A stretch of 64,000 nucleotides of DNA from RYN-230 sp963723595 (GCA_963723595.1 CAVRRQ010000001.1:248001-312000), one strand, 5' to 3'; positions 28,265 to 38,584 are shown, counted from the first letter of the stretch. Translations and numbers: made by a program. The notes: a model not told the origin generated them from the letters alone.

Positions 28265-30696
28265 GGGGGGCCGGGCACCAAATTCCACCTACCGGCTCCA
28301 GCTCCAGCCGGGTTTCGGGTTCGCAGACGCCGCCGCCATCGCGGGCTACCTGGCTGACCTGGGCGTGACTCACGTCTACCTGTCGCCGATCCTGCAGGCC
28401 ACGCCCGGCTCGACGCACGGGTACGACGTGGTGGACCACTCCCGGGTGTCGGAGGACCTCGGCGGCGAGACGGCGTTCCGGGACATGGTGGCCCGCTTCC
28501 GCGGCCTGGGGCTGGGCGTGATCGTGGACATCGTGCCCAACCACATGGCCGTCCCCGTGCCGGAGTCGCTCAACCAGCCGCTCTGGTCGGTGCTGCGAGA
28601 CGGCCCCGGGTCGCCGTTCGCCGGCTGGTTCGACGTGGACTGGGCCGCGCAGGACGGCCGGCTGCTCATGCCGGTCCTGGGCGGCCCGCTCAGCGACTGC
28701 CTCGCGGACCTGACGGTGGACACCTGCGGCGCCGGGCCGGTGCTCCGCTACTTCGACCATGTGCTGCCGCTCCGGCCGGGCACGGAGGGCCTGCCGCTGG
28801 CCGGGTCTGCTGGACGCCCAGCATTACCGGCTGGCCGACTGGCACCTGGCGGCCACGGAGCTCAACTGGCGGCGGTTCTTCGACATCAGCTCGCTGATCG
28901 CGGTCCGGGTCGAGGACCCCGCGGTGTTCGACGCCACCCACGAGGTGATCCTCCGCCTGGTGGCCGAGGGCCTGATCGACGGGCTGCGGGTGGACCACCC
29001 CGACGGCCTCGCCGACCCGCGCGGCTACCTGCGGCGGCTCGCGGACCGCACCGGCGGGCTCTGGGTGTCCACCGAGAAGATCCTGTCCGGGCCGGAACGG
29101 CTGCCCGCGGACTGGCCCTGCGCCGGGACCACCGGGTACGACGCGCTGGGCGTGATCGGCGGCCTGTTCCTCGACCCGGCCGGCGCCGCGCCGCTGGCTG
29201 CCGCCTACGAGCGCCTCACCGCCGGGCCCGCCCGGTTCGCGGGGGTGGCCGAGGCCGCCAAGCGGGAAGAGGCCGGCCAGGCTCTCGCGGCCGAGGTGTC
29301 CCGGCTGTCCCGGCTGGCCGCCGAGGCGGGGCACCCCGTCCTGGAGTGCCTCAGCGCGGCGGACCGGGCCGCCGTGCTCACCGAGCTGCTCACCGCCATG
29401 CCGGTGTACCGGGCGTACGTGGTGCCCGGGGAGCCCGCGCCGGCGGTCTCGGCCGCGGTCGTGGAGCAGGCCGCTGGGGTCGCCCGGCCCCGGCTGCCGG
29501 AGCGGCTGCACGCCGCCCTGGACGCCCTGGCCGACCTGGTGCTCGGACGCGCCGGCGGCGGCCCGCACGCTCAGCTCATCGTGACGTTCCAGCAGGTGTG
29601 CGGCCCGGTCATGGCCAAGGGCGTGGAGGACACCGCCTTCTACCGCTGGTCGCGGCTGGCCGCGCTGAACGAGGTCGGCGGCGACCCGGACTCCTTCGGG
29701 ACCAGCCCGGGGGAGTTCCACGAGTTCGCCGCGCGGCTGGCCCGGGACTGGCCGGCCAGCATGACCACGCTGTCCACGCACGACACCAAGCGCCAGGAGG
29801 ACGTCCGGGCCCGGCTGGCCGTGCTGGCCGAGATCCCGCAGGACTGGGCCGCGGCGGTGACCGGCTGGCACGAGCGGGCCGCGGCGCTGGCCAGCGGGGC
29901 GGAGCCGGAGCCGGACACCGAGTACCTGATGTGGCAGACCCTGGCCGGGGCGTGGCCGCTGGGCCGCGAGCGGCTGACCGGGTACCTGCGCAAGGCGATG
30001 CGCGAGGCCAAGGGCCGCACCTCGTGGACCGACCCGGACACCGGGTACGAGTCCCAGGTGCTGACCTTCGCCGAGCTGGTGCTGGAGGACGAGGAGCTCG
30101 CCGGGCAGCTCGGCCGCTTCGCAGCCGGGCTGGACGGTGACGCGGCGGGCCAACGCCCTCGGCGCCAAGCTGGTGCAGCTCACCATGCCCGGCGTGGCCG
30201 ACACCTACCAGGGCTGCGAGCTGGCCGGCCTGCGGCTGGTCGACCCGGACAACCGGGCGCCGGCCGACTTCGCCCGCCGCCGGAACCTGCTGGCCGCGCT
30301 GGACGCCGGTGACCGCCGCCCGGCCTGGATCCGGTCAGCTGGACACGGCAAAGCTGCTGGTCACGGCGGCTGCGCTGCGGCTGCGCCGGGAGCACCCGGA
30401 CTGGTTCGCGGGGGAGTACGCCCCGCTGGCTGCCGAGGGCCCGGCGGCGCGGCACGCGGTCAGCTTCGCCCGCGGCGGCCACGCGGTCACCGTGGTCACC
30501 CGGCTGCCCGCCGGGCTGCGCCAGCGGCGGCGGCTGGGCCGGTACCGTGCTGCCCCTGCCGCACCCCGGCCCCTGGCGGGACCTGCTGACCGGTGCCGCC
30601 CATCCCGGCGCGCGCCCGCTGCTGCCCGATCTTCTCCAACGGCTGCCCGTGGCCCTGCTCGTCCCCGCGGACTCACGTCCGGGGGACTCCCAGTGA
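28257..30696 (+). CDS. treY: Maltooligosyl trehalose synthase TreY (frameshifts near 28800, 30135, 30340 and 30540)
   Basis: Starts inside the glgX 3' end (MPRGGRAPNSTYRLQL, close to the usual TYRLQL opening). The GH13 motifs characteristic of TreY are present: YLADLGVTHVYLSPILQATP, HGYDVVDH, VDIVPNHMAV, LIDGLRVDHPDGLADP with the nucleophile Asp, VSTEKIL with the acid Glu, and MTTLSTHDTKRQEDVRARL. The C-terminus (LTMPGVADTYQGCELAGLRL, LVDPDNRAPADF) is on a shifted frame. Corrected length is about 800 residues. It converts the reducing end of maltodextrins into a trehalose unit. The stop overlaps the treZ start (GTGA). Confidence 0.9.
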
Positions 30697-32457
30697 GCGT
30701 GTTCCGGGTCTGGGCCCCGACGGCCGAGCAGGTCGAGGTCCAGCTGGGGTCGGAGGCCATGGGCGGCGGGCCGCCGCAGCCGATGCGCCCGGCCGCCACC
30801 CCGGGCTGGTGGGAAGCGGACGCGGCCGGAGGCGGCCGGCTCCGGCACCGACTACGCGTTCCGGGTGGACGGCGGCGAGCCGCTGCCGGATCCCCGGTCC
30901 CCGTGGCAGCCGCTGGGCAGCGAGGGGCCGAGCCGCACTTACGATCATGGCGCCTTCCGGTGGACCGACCGGGGCTGGCGGGGCGGGCCCCTGCGCGGCG
31001 CGGTGATCTACGAGATGCACGTGGGCACGTTCACCCCGGAGGGGACGTTCGACGCGGCGATCGGGCGGCTCGACCAGCTCCGGGACCTCGGCGTGGACAT
31101 GATCGAGCTGATGCCGGTCGCCGCGTTCCCCGGCCAGCACGGCTGGGGATACGACGGCATCCACCTGTGGGCCGTGCACGAGCCGTACGGCGGCCCGGAC
31201 GGGCTGAAACGGTTCGTGGACGCCTGCCACGCCCGCCGCGTGGCCGTCCTGCTCGACGTGGTCTACAACCACGTCGGCATCGGCAACCGGCTGGCCGACT
31301 TCGGCCCGTACTTCACCGACGCGCACGTGACCCCCTGGGGCCCGGCGGTCAACCTGGACCAGCCCGGCTCCGACGAGGTCCGCGGCTTCCTGATCGGCAA
31401 CGCGCTGATGTGGCTGCGGGACTACCACCTGGACGGGCTGCGGCTCGACGCGGTGCACGCCTTCGAGGACCACCGCGCGCTGCACATCCTCGAGGAACTG
31501 GCCGTCGAGGTGCAGGGTCTCGGCACGCTCGCTGAACCGGGAACTGGTCCTCATCGCCGAGTCGGACCTCAACGACCCGCGGCTGGTCAGCTCCCGGGAG
31601 GCGGGCGGGTTCGGCCTCGCGGCCCAGTGGAGCGACGACTTCCATCACGCGGTGCACGCGGCGATCACCGGGGAGCGGCAGGGTTACTACGGCGACTTCG
31701 GCTCGATGGGGGCCCTGGTCAAGACCCTGACCCGGGTGTTCTTCCACGACGGGAACTACTCCTCGTTCCGGGGCCGCAGCCACGGCCGGCCGGTGGACCT
31801 GCTCCGCATCCCCAGCTTCCGCTTCCTCGGCTACCTGCAGGATCACGACCAGATCGGCAACCGGGCCACCGGCGACCGGATCTCCAGCGGGCTGTCCGCG
31901 GACCTGGTCAAGGTAGGCGCGGGGCTGGTGCTGACCGCGCCGTTCACCCCGATGCTGTTCATGGGCGAGGAGTGGGCCGCGTCCACCCCGTGGCAGTACT
32001 TCACCGACCACACCGACCCGGCGCTGGCCACCGCGGTCGCGGAAGGCCGCCGGGCGGAGTTCGGCGCGCACGGCTGGGGTCCCGCGGAGGTGCCGAACCC
32101 GCAGGATCGAGGAGACCTTCCTGCGGTCCAAGCTGAACTGGGCGGAGCGGGACACGCCGCGCCACCAGGAGATGCTGGCCTGGTACTGCCGAGCTGATCG
32201 CGCTGCGCCGGGCCTGGCCGGAACTGACCGACCCGCAGCTGGACCGGATGCAAGCCGACTACGACGAGGAACAGCGCTGGCTGGTGCTGCACCGCGGGCG
32301 GCTGCGGATCGTGGCCAGCCTGGGCGAGCAGCCCCTGCTGCTGCCGCTCGGCGCGCCAGGGGACCACGGTGCTCGCCGCCACCAGTTCCGGGGTCAGCAT
32401 CGAGGGGGAGCCAGCCTCAGCATGCCGCCGGCCTCGTTCGCGGTGGTGGCCACCTGA
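30693..32457 (+). CDS. treZ: Maltooligosyl trehalose trehalohydrolase TreZ (several frameshifts)
   Basis: The GTG at 30693 (VSVFRVWAPTAEQVEVQL) overlaps the treY stop by 4 bases. The CBM48-like N-terminus, AVIYEMHVGTFTPEGTFDAA, and the GH13 motifs VLLDVVYNHVG, DGLRLDAVHAF (nucleophile Asp), LIAESDLNDPRLV (acid Glu) and LQDHDQIGNRATGDR identify TreZ. YLQDHDQIGNR and LFMGEEWAASTPWQYFTDH are TreZ-specific. Breaks near 30840, 31525, 32105, 32195 and 32360 are single-base. It releases free trehalose from the product of TreY, completing the glgX-treY-treZ operon. Confidence 0.9.
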
Positions 32458-32494
32458 GCGCCGGTCGCCTTAATGATCAGGCGCCTAGGATGCT

Positions 32495-33210
32495 ATGCAG
32501 CGCGTGGAGTCGGTGCGACACTGCCGACGGCTCCTTCGATCTGACGGTGCTGGGTTCCGGACAGCGGCAGCGGCCCCGGCCTGCTGCTGATCCAGGAGAT
32601 CTACGGGGTGAGCGACTACATCCGGGCCGTGGCGGAGGATCTGGCCGGCCTGGGGTACGTGGTGGCGGCGCCGGACCTGTTCTGGCGCCTGCAGCCGGGC
32701 TACCAGGCCGCCCACGACGAGGCGGGCCTGGCCTCGTCGCTGGAGATGGGCTCCCGGTTCGACGTCGCCCAGGGCGTCACGGACTCGGTCGCGGCGCTGG
32801 GCGTGCTGGCCGCGCTGCCCGAGGTGGACGGCGGCCTCGGCATCCTCGGGTTCTGCCTCGGCGGGTCCATCGCCTACCTGGCCGCGGCGCAGACGCCGCT
32901 GGACGCCGTGATCTCCTTCTACGGCTCGGCCGTGCCCGAACAGCTGGGCGTGCTGGACCAGATCACCGCCCCGTTGCTGTTCCACTTCGGTGGCAGCGAC
33001 CCGTACATTTCCCGTGAGCAGGTCAAGGCCGTGGAGGACGCGTCAGCCGGGCGGCCGAACGTGGTCATCTACGTGGAAGAAGAGGCCGGGCACGCGTTCC
33101 ACAACCGCAAGGCGCCCATGTTCCACCAGCCGGAACCGGCGGCCCGGGCGTGGCGGCGGACCGAGGACTTCCTCCGCCGGCACCTGCCGGCCCGCAAGCA
33201 CGTGGCCTAG
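32495..33210 (+). CDS. Dienelactone hydrolase family protein (frameshifts near 32525 and 32552)
   Basis: The intact part begins LLLIQEIYGVSDYIRAVAED and carries the DLH catalytic set: nucleophile Cys in LGILGFCLGGSIAYL, Asp in FGGSDPYIS and His in EEAGHAFHNRK. Upstream, TADGSFDLTV is in a second frame and MQRVESVR from an ATG at 32495 in a third, so two small indels separate the first 30 residues. Corrected length is about 238. It hydrolyses a lactone or ester; the carboxymethylenebutenolidase label is not justified by context. A -10-like TAGGAT just before the start suggests its own promoter. Confidence 0.8.
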
Positions 33211-33355
33211 CCGCCGGGACCGTCGCCGGGCCGGATGACCGGGGAACGACGTCAGGGGAGGTGCCGGGCAGGGCCGGCTTGAGGGCGGGCTGCGCGGCGC
33301 CGGGCGGCCGGTGCGGGGCGAGGCGAGGGCGAGGATCTGGGGAGGTGGGGATGAC

Positions 33356-34330
33356 ATGACCGAGCCTGTTCCGCGGATCATCACCGGAGAGATTGCCGGC
33401 CAGGTGGACGCCACGCTGGTGCCCAGGTACGGCGGGGAGGCAACCTTCGCCCGCCTGCCGCGCATCGACGAGGTGACGCACGCCGATGCCGCCGTGCTCG
33501 GCGTGCCGTTCGACGGCGGGGTCAGCTACCGGCCAGGCGCCCGGTTCGGGCAGGCCCACATCCGGGAATCGTCCCGGCTGCTGCGGCCGTACAACCCGGC
33601 CCTCCAGGTGTCGCCCTTCGCCGGCCAGCAGGTGGCCGATGCGGGGGATCTGGCGGTCAACCCGTACAGCATCGAGGAGGCGATCGGCGCCATCGAGCGG
33701 GGGGCGCGCGCCCTGCTCGAACGTGTGCCCTTCATCCTGATGCTCGGCGGCGACCACACCGTCGCCCTGCCGATGATCCGGGCGCTGTCGGCCGTGCACG
33801 GCCCGCTGGCTGTGGTCCATTTCGATGCTCATCTCGACACCTGGGACACCTACTTCGGCGCCGCTTACACCCATGGCACGCCCTTCCGGCGGGCCTCGGA
33901 GGAAGGCCTGCTCGACCGGTCGGGGTGCCTGCATATAGGGATCCGCGGCCCGCTCTACACCAGCGATGACCTGACTCAGGACCGCGAGCTGGGATTCCAG
34001 GTCATCTCCGCCCCGGATGTCGACCAGCTGGGAGTGCCCGGTATGGTGCAGCGCATCCGGCAGCGGGTCGGCGACCGCCCGGTCTACGTGTCGGTCGACA
34101 TTGACGTGCTGGATCCGGCCCATGCTCCCGGCACCGGCACCCCAGAGGCGGGCGGCCTGTCCAGCCGGGAACTGCTCGCCGCGCTGCGGTCATTCGCCGG
34201 GCTGAACCTCGTCGGTGCCGACATCGTGGAGGTCGCACCGGCCTACGACCACGCCCAGATCACCGGGATCGCCGCAGCGCACGTCGGCTACGAGCTACTG
34301 TCATCCCTCGCCGCCCCCCCAGCGGGCTGA
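33356..34330 (+). CDS. speB: Agmatinase/ureohydrolase
   Basis: A 324-residue protein from the ATG at 33356 with a GGGGAGGTGGGG ribosome site. All Mn-binding motifs of the arginase/agmatinase family are present: MLGGDHTVALPM, VVHFDAHLDTWD (both Asp and the His), and VSVDIDVLDPAHAPGTGTPE. VPFDGGVSYRPGARFGQAHI and GGLSSRELL are typical of SpeB and guanidinobutyrase. It hydrolyses a guanidino compound to urea and an amine; agmatine is likely but guanidinobutyrate cannot be excluded. No polyamine genes are adjacent. Confidence 0.9.
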   Translation: MTEPVPRIITGEIAGQVDATLVPRYGGEATFARLPRIDEVTHADAAVLGVPFDGGVSYRPGARFGQAHIRESSRLLRPYNPALQVSPFAGQQVADAGDLAVNPYSIEEAIGAIERGARALLERVPFILMLGGDHTVALPMIRALSAVHGPLAVVHFDAHLDTWDTYFGAAYTHGTPFRRASEEGLLDRSGCLHIGIRGPLYTSDDLTQDRELGFQVISAPDVDQLGVPGMVQRIRQRVGDRPVYVSVDIDVLDPAHAPGTGTPEAGGLSSRELLAALRSFAGLNLVGADIVEVAPAYDHAQITGIAAAHVGYELLSSLAAPPAG

Positions 34331-34353
34331 TGGCCGCCGGGTGACAGAGCCCG

Positions 34354-34376
34354 GGGCGTCCGGATTCCGGGCGCCC
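34354..34376. terminator. Hairpin after the agmatinase gene
   Basis: GGGCGTCCGGA (34354-34364) and TCCGGGCGCCC (34366-34376) pair at 10 of 11 positions. It sits between the agmatinase stop (34330) and the convergent TetR remnant stop (34389). Confidence 0.6.
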
Positions 34377-34388
34377 GCGGCAACGTGA

Positions 34389-34710
34389 CTAGCAGCCGCT
34401 GCCACCGGTGGCCTGGCCGCCGCCGGGCGGGGTTTCGCTGGCCGGGGTTTCGCTAGCCGGGGTTTCGCTGGCCGGGCCGGAGCCCAGGCGGGCGACGATG
34501 CGGCGGAGTTGCCCGGCGTACCGCTCACGGAACTCCGGGCTGGACGGATCCACACCGAACAGCTCCCGGGCGACTCCCGGCATGATGATCGGCGCGGCGA
34601 CCATGGCCATCCCGGCCAGCAGGACGGCCGCGGGATCCAGGTCGGCAGCCACCTCCCCGGCCGCCCGCCTGCGGCTGACCTGGTCCAGGTCCGCCTGGCG
34701 GCCCGGGCTC
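34389..34710 (-). pseudogene. TetR-family regulator, C-terminal fragment
   Basis: The minus frame ending at 34389 reads AAGEVAADLDPAAVLLAGMA, APIIMPGVARELFGVDP and PEFRERYAGQLRRIVARLGS, a typical TetR ligand-domain C-terminus (TetR_C, acyl-drug exporter regulator type). A tail of three ASETP repeats follows (15-bp units, about 34433-34476). Homology stops near 34710, and no DNA-binding domain lies upstream; the other strand becomes an ABC ATPase. Normal divergent TetR/ABC pairs suggest that both 5' ends and their shared promoter were lost together. Confidence 0.65.
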
Positions 34711-36381
34711 CCGTTGGGCGCGGAGATCCTCGGATTCCTGGGCCCGAACGGGGTGGGCAAGACCACCACGCTGCGGATGCTGACCACGCTGCTGCCGATC
34801 GACGAGGGCAGCGCCGAGGTCGCCGGGCTGGACGTCCGGCGCCAGCCGGGACGGGTCCGCGCCCGGATCGGCTACGTCAGCCAGCTGGGCGGGGCTGACG
34901 AGCTGGCCACCGGCCGGGAGAACCTGACCCTGCAGGGCAGGCTGTACGGGGGACGCCGTGCCGACGTCGCCCGGCGGGTCGGGGAGGTGCTGCAGCGGTT
35001 TGACCTGGCCGGGCTCGCGGATCGCCGGGTGCGGACGTACTCCGGCGGCCAGCGGCGGCGCCTGGACGTGGCGCTCGGCGTGGTGCACGAGCCCGAGGTC
35101 TTGTTCCTGGACGAGCCGAGCACCGGGCTCGACCCGCAGAACCGGGCCAGCCTCTGGGACCACATCCGCGGGCTGCGGGACCGGGGCACCACGGTCTTCC
35201 TGACCACGCACTACCTGGACGAAGCCGACGTCCTCTGCGACCGCATCATGATCGTCGACCACGGGACTGTGGTCGCCCAGGGCACCCCGAGGGCACTCAA
35301 GCAGCAGGTGGCGGGGGACGCGATCGTCCTCACCCCCCTGTGCGTGGTCGTGCTGGGCTGGGCCACGGCCGTGGTCCGCCGGGCCGTGGCCTGACGCGCC
35401 GCCCCGCCCGGCCACGGTGCCGTGTGACGCGCCCCCCTGGCCGGCCGCAGTGCCGTGCGACGCGGCCCCCTGGCCGGCCACTGCGGCGAGGATGAGCGCC
35501 ATGGCCAGGATGACGGCGCCCGTGATCCCGGTGGGCCCGAGCCGGTCACCGAGGATCAGCCCCGCGAGGACGGTGCCGGTGAGCGGCTCGAGCAGGGACA
35601 GCAGCACGGCGATGCCCGCCGGGGCGGTCCGCAGGCCGCGGAAGTACAGCGTGTAGGCCACGGCCGTCGGGCCGGTGCCGAGTGCGGCCAGCAGCCCGAG
35701 GGTGACCGGGCCGGGGGTGAAGCCGATCCCGCCGAAGGCCGCAGCCACCGGCAGCAGGGCCAGGCCGCCCAGGGCGAACCCGAAGCCGGTCGCGGCCAGG
35801 TCATCCAGGCCGGCCACCGGCCGGGCGCTGACCAGCGTGAGGGTGGCGAACCCGGCGGCCGCGAGGACCGCCATGCCCGCGCTGGCTAGCACGGCGCTCT
35901 CGGGGAAACCGCCCGACGGCAGTCCGGCCAGTAGGACGAGGCCGGTGAGCGCGAGCCCGGTGGCACAGCCCGTGAGCCGGCCGATCGGGCGCGAACCCCG
36001 GACCCACTCGGCGGCTAGCACCAGGACCGGGGCGCTCCCGATCGTGACCAGGGTGGCCAGGCTGACCGAGGTCAGCGACACGGCCGTGAAGTAGCAACTC
36101 TGGAACATCGCGGCCAGCCCGGCGATCACGCTGACGCGGCTCCAGGCGGCCCGCCCGGACGGCCAGCCCCGGCCGGTCAGCACGAGGAAGACGACGATCA
36201 GCGTGCCGCCGGCGGTCAGCCGGTAGGCGGCCACGGACAGCGCGGGCAGGCCGGAACTCCGGCCCAGCAGGCTGCCGGTGAGGCCGCCGGTTCCCCAGAG
36301 CAGCCCGGCCGCCACCAGGCAGGCCAGTCCGGTCCGGGGCCGGCGGCGGACGGCCGGGGACAGGGAGGTGCGAACAGTCAT
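34525..36381 (-). CDS. EamA/DMT-family transporter (open frame overruns its normal end)
   Basis: From the ATG at 36381 about 310 residues form the ten-helix, two-EamA-domain fold: TGLACLVAAGLLWGTGGLTG at helix 1, FQSCYFTAVSLTSVSLATLV in repeat one, and GPTAVAYTLYFRGLRTAPAG with ILGDRLGPTGITGAVILAMA in repeat two. It would export or import a small metabolite; substrate unknown. The real protein should end near 35440. Beyond that the frame runs through Gly/Ala/Ser repeats (GAASHGTAAGQ-like) and then antisense to the ABC ATPase, with no stop until 34525. That last 290-codon part is not credible coding sequence; the native stop may have been lost at the nearby junction. Confidence 0.8.
   Translation of the reverse strand: MTVRTSLSPAVRRRPRTGLACLVAAGLLWGTGGLTGSLLGRSSGLPALSVAAYRLTAGGTLIVVFLVLTGRGWPSGRAAWSRVSVIAGLAAMFQSCYFTAVSLTSVSLATLVTIGSAPVLVLAAEWVRGSRPIGRLTGCATGLALTGLVLLAGLPSGGFPESAVLASAGMAVLAAAGFATLTLVSARPVAGLDDLAATGFGFALGGLALLPVAAAFGGIGFTPGPVTLGLLAALGTGPTAVAYTLYFRGLRTAPAGIAVLLSLLEPLTGTVLAGLILGDRLGPTGITGAVILAMALILAAVAGQGAASHGTAAGQGGASHGTVAGRGGASGHGPADHGRGPAQHDHAQGGEDDRVPRHLLLECPRGALGDHSPVVDDHDAVAEDVGFVQVVRGQEDRGAPVPQPADVVPEAGPVLRVEPGARLVQEQDLGLVHHAERHVQAPPLAAGVRPHPAIREPGQVKPLQHLPDPPGDVGTASPVQPALQGQVLPAGGQLVSPAQLADVADPGADPSRLAPDVQPGDLGAALVDRQQRGQHPQRGGLAHPVRAQESEDLRAQREPGPPGGPGPGQPQAGGRGGGCRPGSRGRPAGRDGHGRRADHHAGSRPGAVRCGSVQPGVP
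34717..35394 (+). pseudogene. DrrA-type ABC ATPase, truncated at both ends
   Basis: Homology begins at GAEILGFLGPNGVGKTTTLR, just inside the domain, and lacks the first 30-40 residues. Walker A, Q-loop (YVSQLGGADELATGREN), signature YSGGQRRRLDVALG, Walker B VLFLDEPSTGLDP and TTHYLDEADVLCDR are intact. After GTPRALKQQVAGDAIVL the usual 80-residue C-terminus is replaced by TPLCVVVLGWATAVVRRAVA, which looks like the last helix of an ABC-2 permease. So the ATPase is joined to the tail of its permease. A deletion or misjoin of roughly 1 kb is implied; function is doubtful. Confidence 0.65.
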
Positions 36382-36457
36382 GACAAATCGCTCCTGCGAC
36401 GAGAAGGGAGAGGGTCGCGGAAGCGGGGTGGAACGCCAGGGCCCGTGCTCGCTTACG

Positions 36458-36482
36458 GCGCTTGCTGACAGCGCTTGCTGAC
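36458..36482. promoter_or_regulatory. Direct repeat upstream of the EamA gene
   Basis: GCGCTTGCTGAC occurs at 36458-36469 and 36471-36482 (13-base period), 77-101 bases before the EamA start. The rest of the region 36382-36643 has no gene. It could be an operator or slippage; nothing else supports function. Confidence 0.3.
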
Positions 36483-36643
36483 GGGCCGGGGTCCGCCCGG
36501 AAAACCAGGCGGCCTCAGGAAATAGCGCGCCCAGGCTCAGACGGCCTGGCGCACTGCGGCTGCACCCCGCTCAGGAGCGGGGCGGCGGGGTGATCGGAAA
36601 GAGCCGGTGCACGCGGCCAATCGTAGCGTCAGCCGGCCCCTGG

Positions 36644-38454
36644 TCAGCTGGCCGGGGTGACGATCCCGTATTCGTGGATCTTCCGGTAGATGGTCGCCCG
36701 GGACATCCCCAGCGACTTGGCCGCCTTGACCTTGTTGCCCTGGTAGTCGAGCAGGCCCTGGACGATCGCGTCACGTTCCATGGACTCCAGCGGGGACAGC
36801 AGCCGCCTGCTCACCGTCCAGCATTCCGGCGGGAGATCCGCTGGCTGGATGGACCCGGTCCGCCGCTTCTGCATGACCCGCTTGAGAACCTGCCACAGCT
36901 GCTCGGTGTTGCCCGGCCACTTCGACCGCAGCAGCAGCTGCATGGCCTCCGGAGAGCAGGTCAGCCGGCCGTGCTGGCCCAGCTTGGCCACGAAGAAGGG
37001 AACCAGTACGTGCAGGTCCTCGATGTGGTGACGCAGCGGTGGCAGCTCTACCGTGCTGGGGAAGAAGCGCAGCAGCTTGGTCAGGTCGCCGTGGCCGCGC
37101 CGGCGGTCCAGGGTGACCGCCACCCACAGGTCGTGCGGCCGCGAGGCGGCCCGGGCCTCCTGGAGCGCGGAGGTCAGCGCGTTCAGCTGGCGGGCGTTGA
37201 GCACGTCCACGTGCCGGATGACCAGCGAACCCTCGCCGTCGAGCAGCTCGCGGCGGGCCCGCAGCAGCCAGTCGGTGTCCGTGGCCTCGGCCGCGTCCAG
37301 GACGTAGAACCGCTCCGCGGGATTGCGGCGCTGGTGCACCGCGCGGACCACGGTCAGCTTGCCCACCCCCGGCTCGCCCTCGAGGGCGAGCCATTCGCCC
37401 GAGTCGTGCACGGATCTCGACCTGCCGGCAGCCGCGCAGCCAGAGCGCACCGCCGCCGACCAGGCCGGGCAGGGACATGGGGGGCTTGAGGGCGGAGTCC
37501 GCGGCGGGGCGCTGGCTGGCCGGCTCGATCAGCTTCACGTGCACGACCCCGCCCGCGACGTGATCGTCGCCCCGGACCGGCCGGCAGTACATCCGGGCCT
37601 GGATCCCGCTGGGCAGCTCGACGGACGCCGCGCCCGCCTGCAGGCTGGCCAGCATCTCGGCGGCCTGGCCGAGCAGCACGCCCTGGTCGCCCGGGTCGAG
37701 TACCTGGCGGGCGTACTCGTTCATCATGACGACGTCGTTGTTCAGGGCCAGCACGATCCCGCTGGTGCGCCGGCAGGCCCGCATGTACTCCTGCATGAGC
37801 TGGAGCTCCCGGGCGCTGCTGTCCGCGAGCATGGCCTGGGTGATCTGGTCCGCGGTGGTCTTGGCCAGCGCGATGAGCAGCGGGTCGGCGTCCTTGCGCC
37901 AGCAGGTCAGGTCGACCGCCCCGACGGCCTTCCCGGAGATCGGGTCGTGGATCGGGACCCCGGCGCAGGCCAGGTCTTCCAGGTCCTCGGCGTAGTGCTC
38001 GTGGCCGAACACGGCCGCGGGCTGGCCGCCCTCCAGGGCGGTGCCGATCCCGTTGGTGCCCACGTACTCCTCGGCGTAGCTGAAGCCCGGGGCGAGCTGG
38101 ACCCCGTCGAGGTGGCGTTCCAGGTCGTGGTCCGCGGTCATCCTGGTGAGCACGACGCCCGCGGCGTCGGTGAGGATGACGCTGATCGGCTGCCCCTCCA
38201 GGTGCTGCGCGCAGATTGCGCAGCACGGGCATGGCGTTGCGGGTCAGCGGGGTATCAAGGTCGGGATCCCGGACGTAGGGCAGCATCACCCGGTCGGCGG
38301 CCACCTTCCACTCCCGTGAACGCCACCAGGAAGCCAGGATCGGCTCACGCACATCACTCGGCCGGACCGGCTCGGCCGTCAGGAACCGCTCCCGCGTCTT
38401 GGCCAGCCCCTTGCTGTCGGCCAAGGCTGGCAGGTGCACTGCTATGGGCACCAT
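36644..38454 (-). CDS. mimR: AcoR/MimR-like Fis-family activator of the monooxygenase cluster (two frameshifts)
   Basis: The N-terminus from the ATG at 38454 has PVRPSDVREPILASWWRSRE, then a GAF region (SYAEEYVGTNGIGTALEGGQ, AGVPIHDPISGKAVGAVDLT) after a break near 38215. Another break near 37425 leads to a degenerate AAA+ domain (GEPGVGKLTVVRAV Walker A, WPGNTEQLWQVLKRVMQ) and a Fis HTH (VKAAKSLGMSRATIYRKIHE). The GAFTGA loop that contacts sigma-54 is absent, as in other actinobacterial members. It is divergent from mimABCD and probably activates it in response to substrate, binding the inverted repeats at 38570 and 38968. About 600 residues when corrected. Confidence 0.85.
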
Positions 38455-38569
38455 CGCGCCTCCGTACCTCCCGGCGCCCGTTCGCGCTCGCTGGTCCGCT
38501 CAGCTTGCGCCCGGGCATGCCGGGTTCGCGTCTTACCTACCCAAAATAGGTGTGGCGTTACCGATACCT

Positions 38570-38584
38570 GTCTCAAGTTGAGAC
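38570..38584. promoter_or_regulatory. Inverted repeat, candidate MimR site 1
   Basis: GTCTCAAGTTGAGAC is a perfect 7-bp inverted repeat with one central base. Its centre is 88 bases before the small ORF at 38665 and about 50 bases before a weak -10-like TATTTG (38629). The near-identical site at 38968 supports a shared activator. Confidence 0.65.

Noticed and set aside
25820..28288. 822-codon minus-strand open frame opposite glgX
   Set aside because: It is the antisense shadow of a fully conserved GH13 gene in high-GC DNA; the translation is low-complexity and has no recognisable domain.
32461..32500. Leaderless promoter for the dienelactone hydrolase from TAGGAT at 32486
   Set aside because: The start region is disturbed by frameshifts and the spacing to ATG 32495 or GTG 32504 cannot be resolved.
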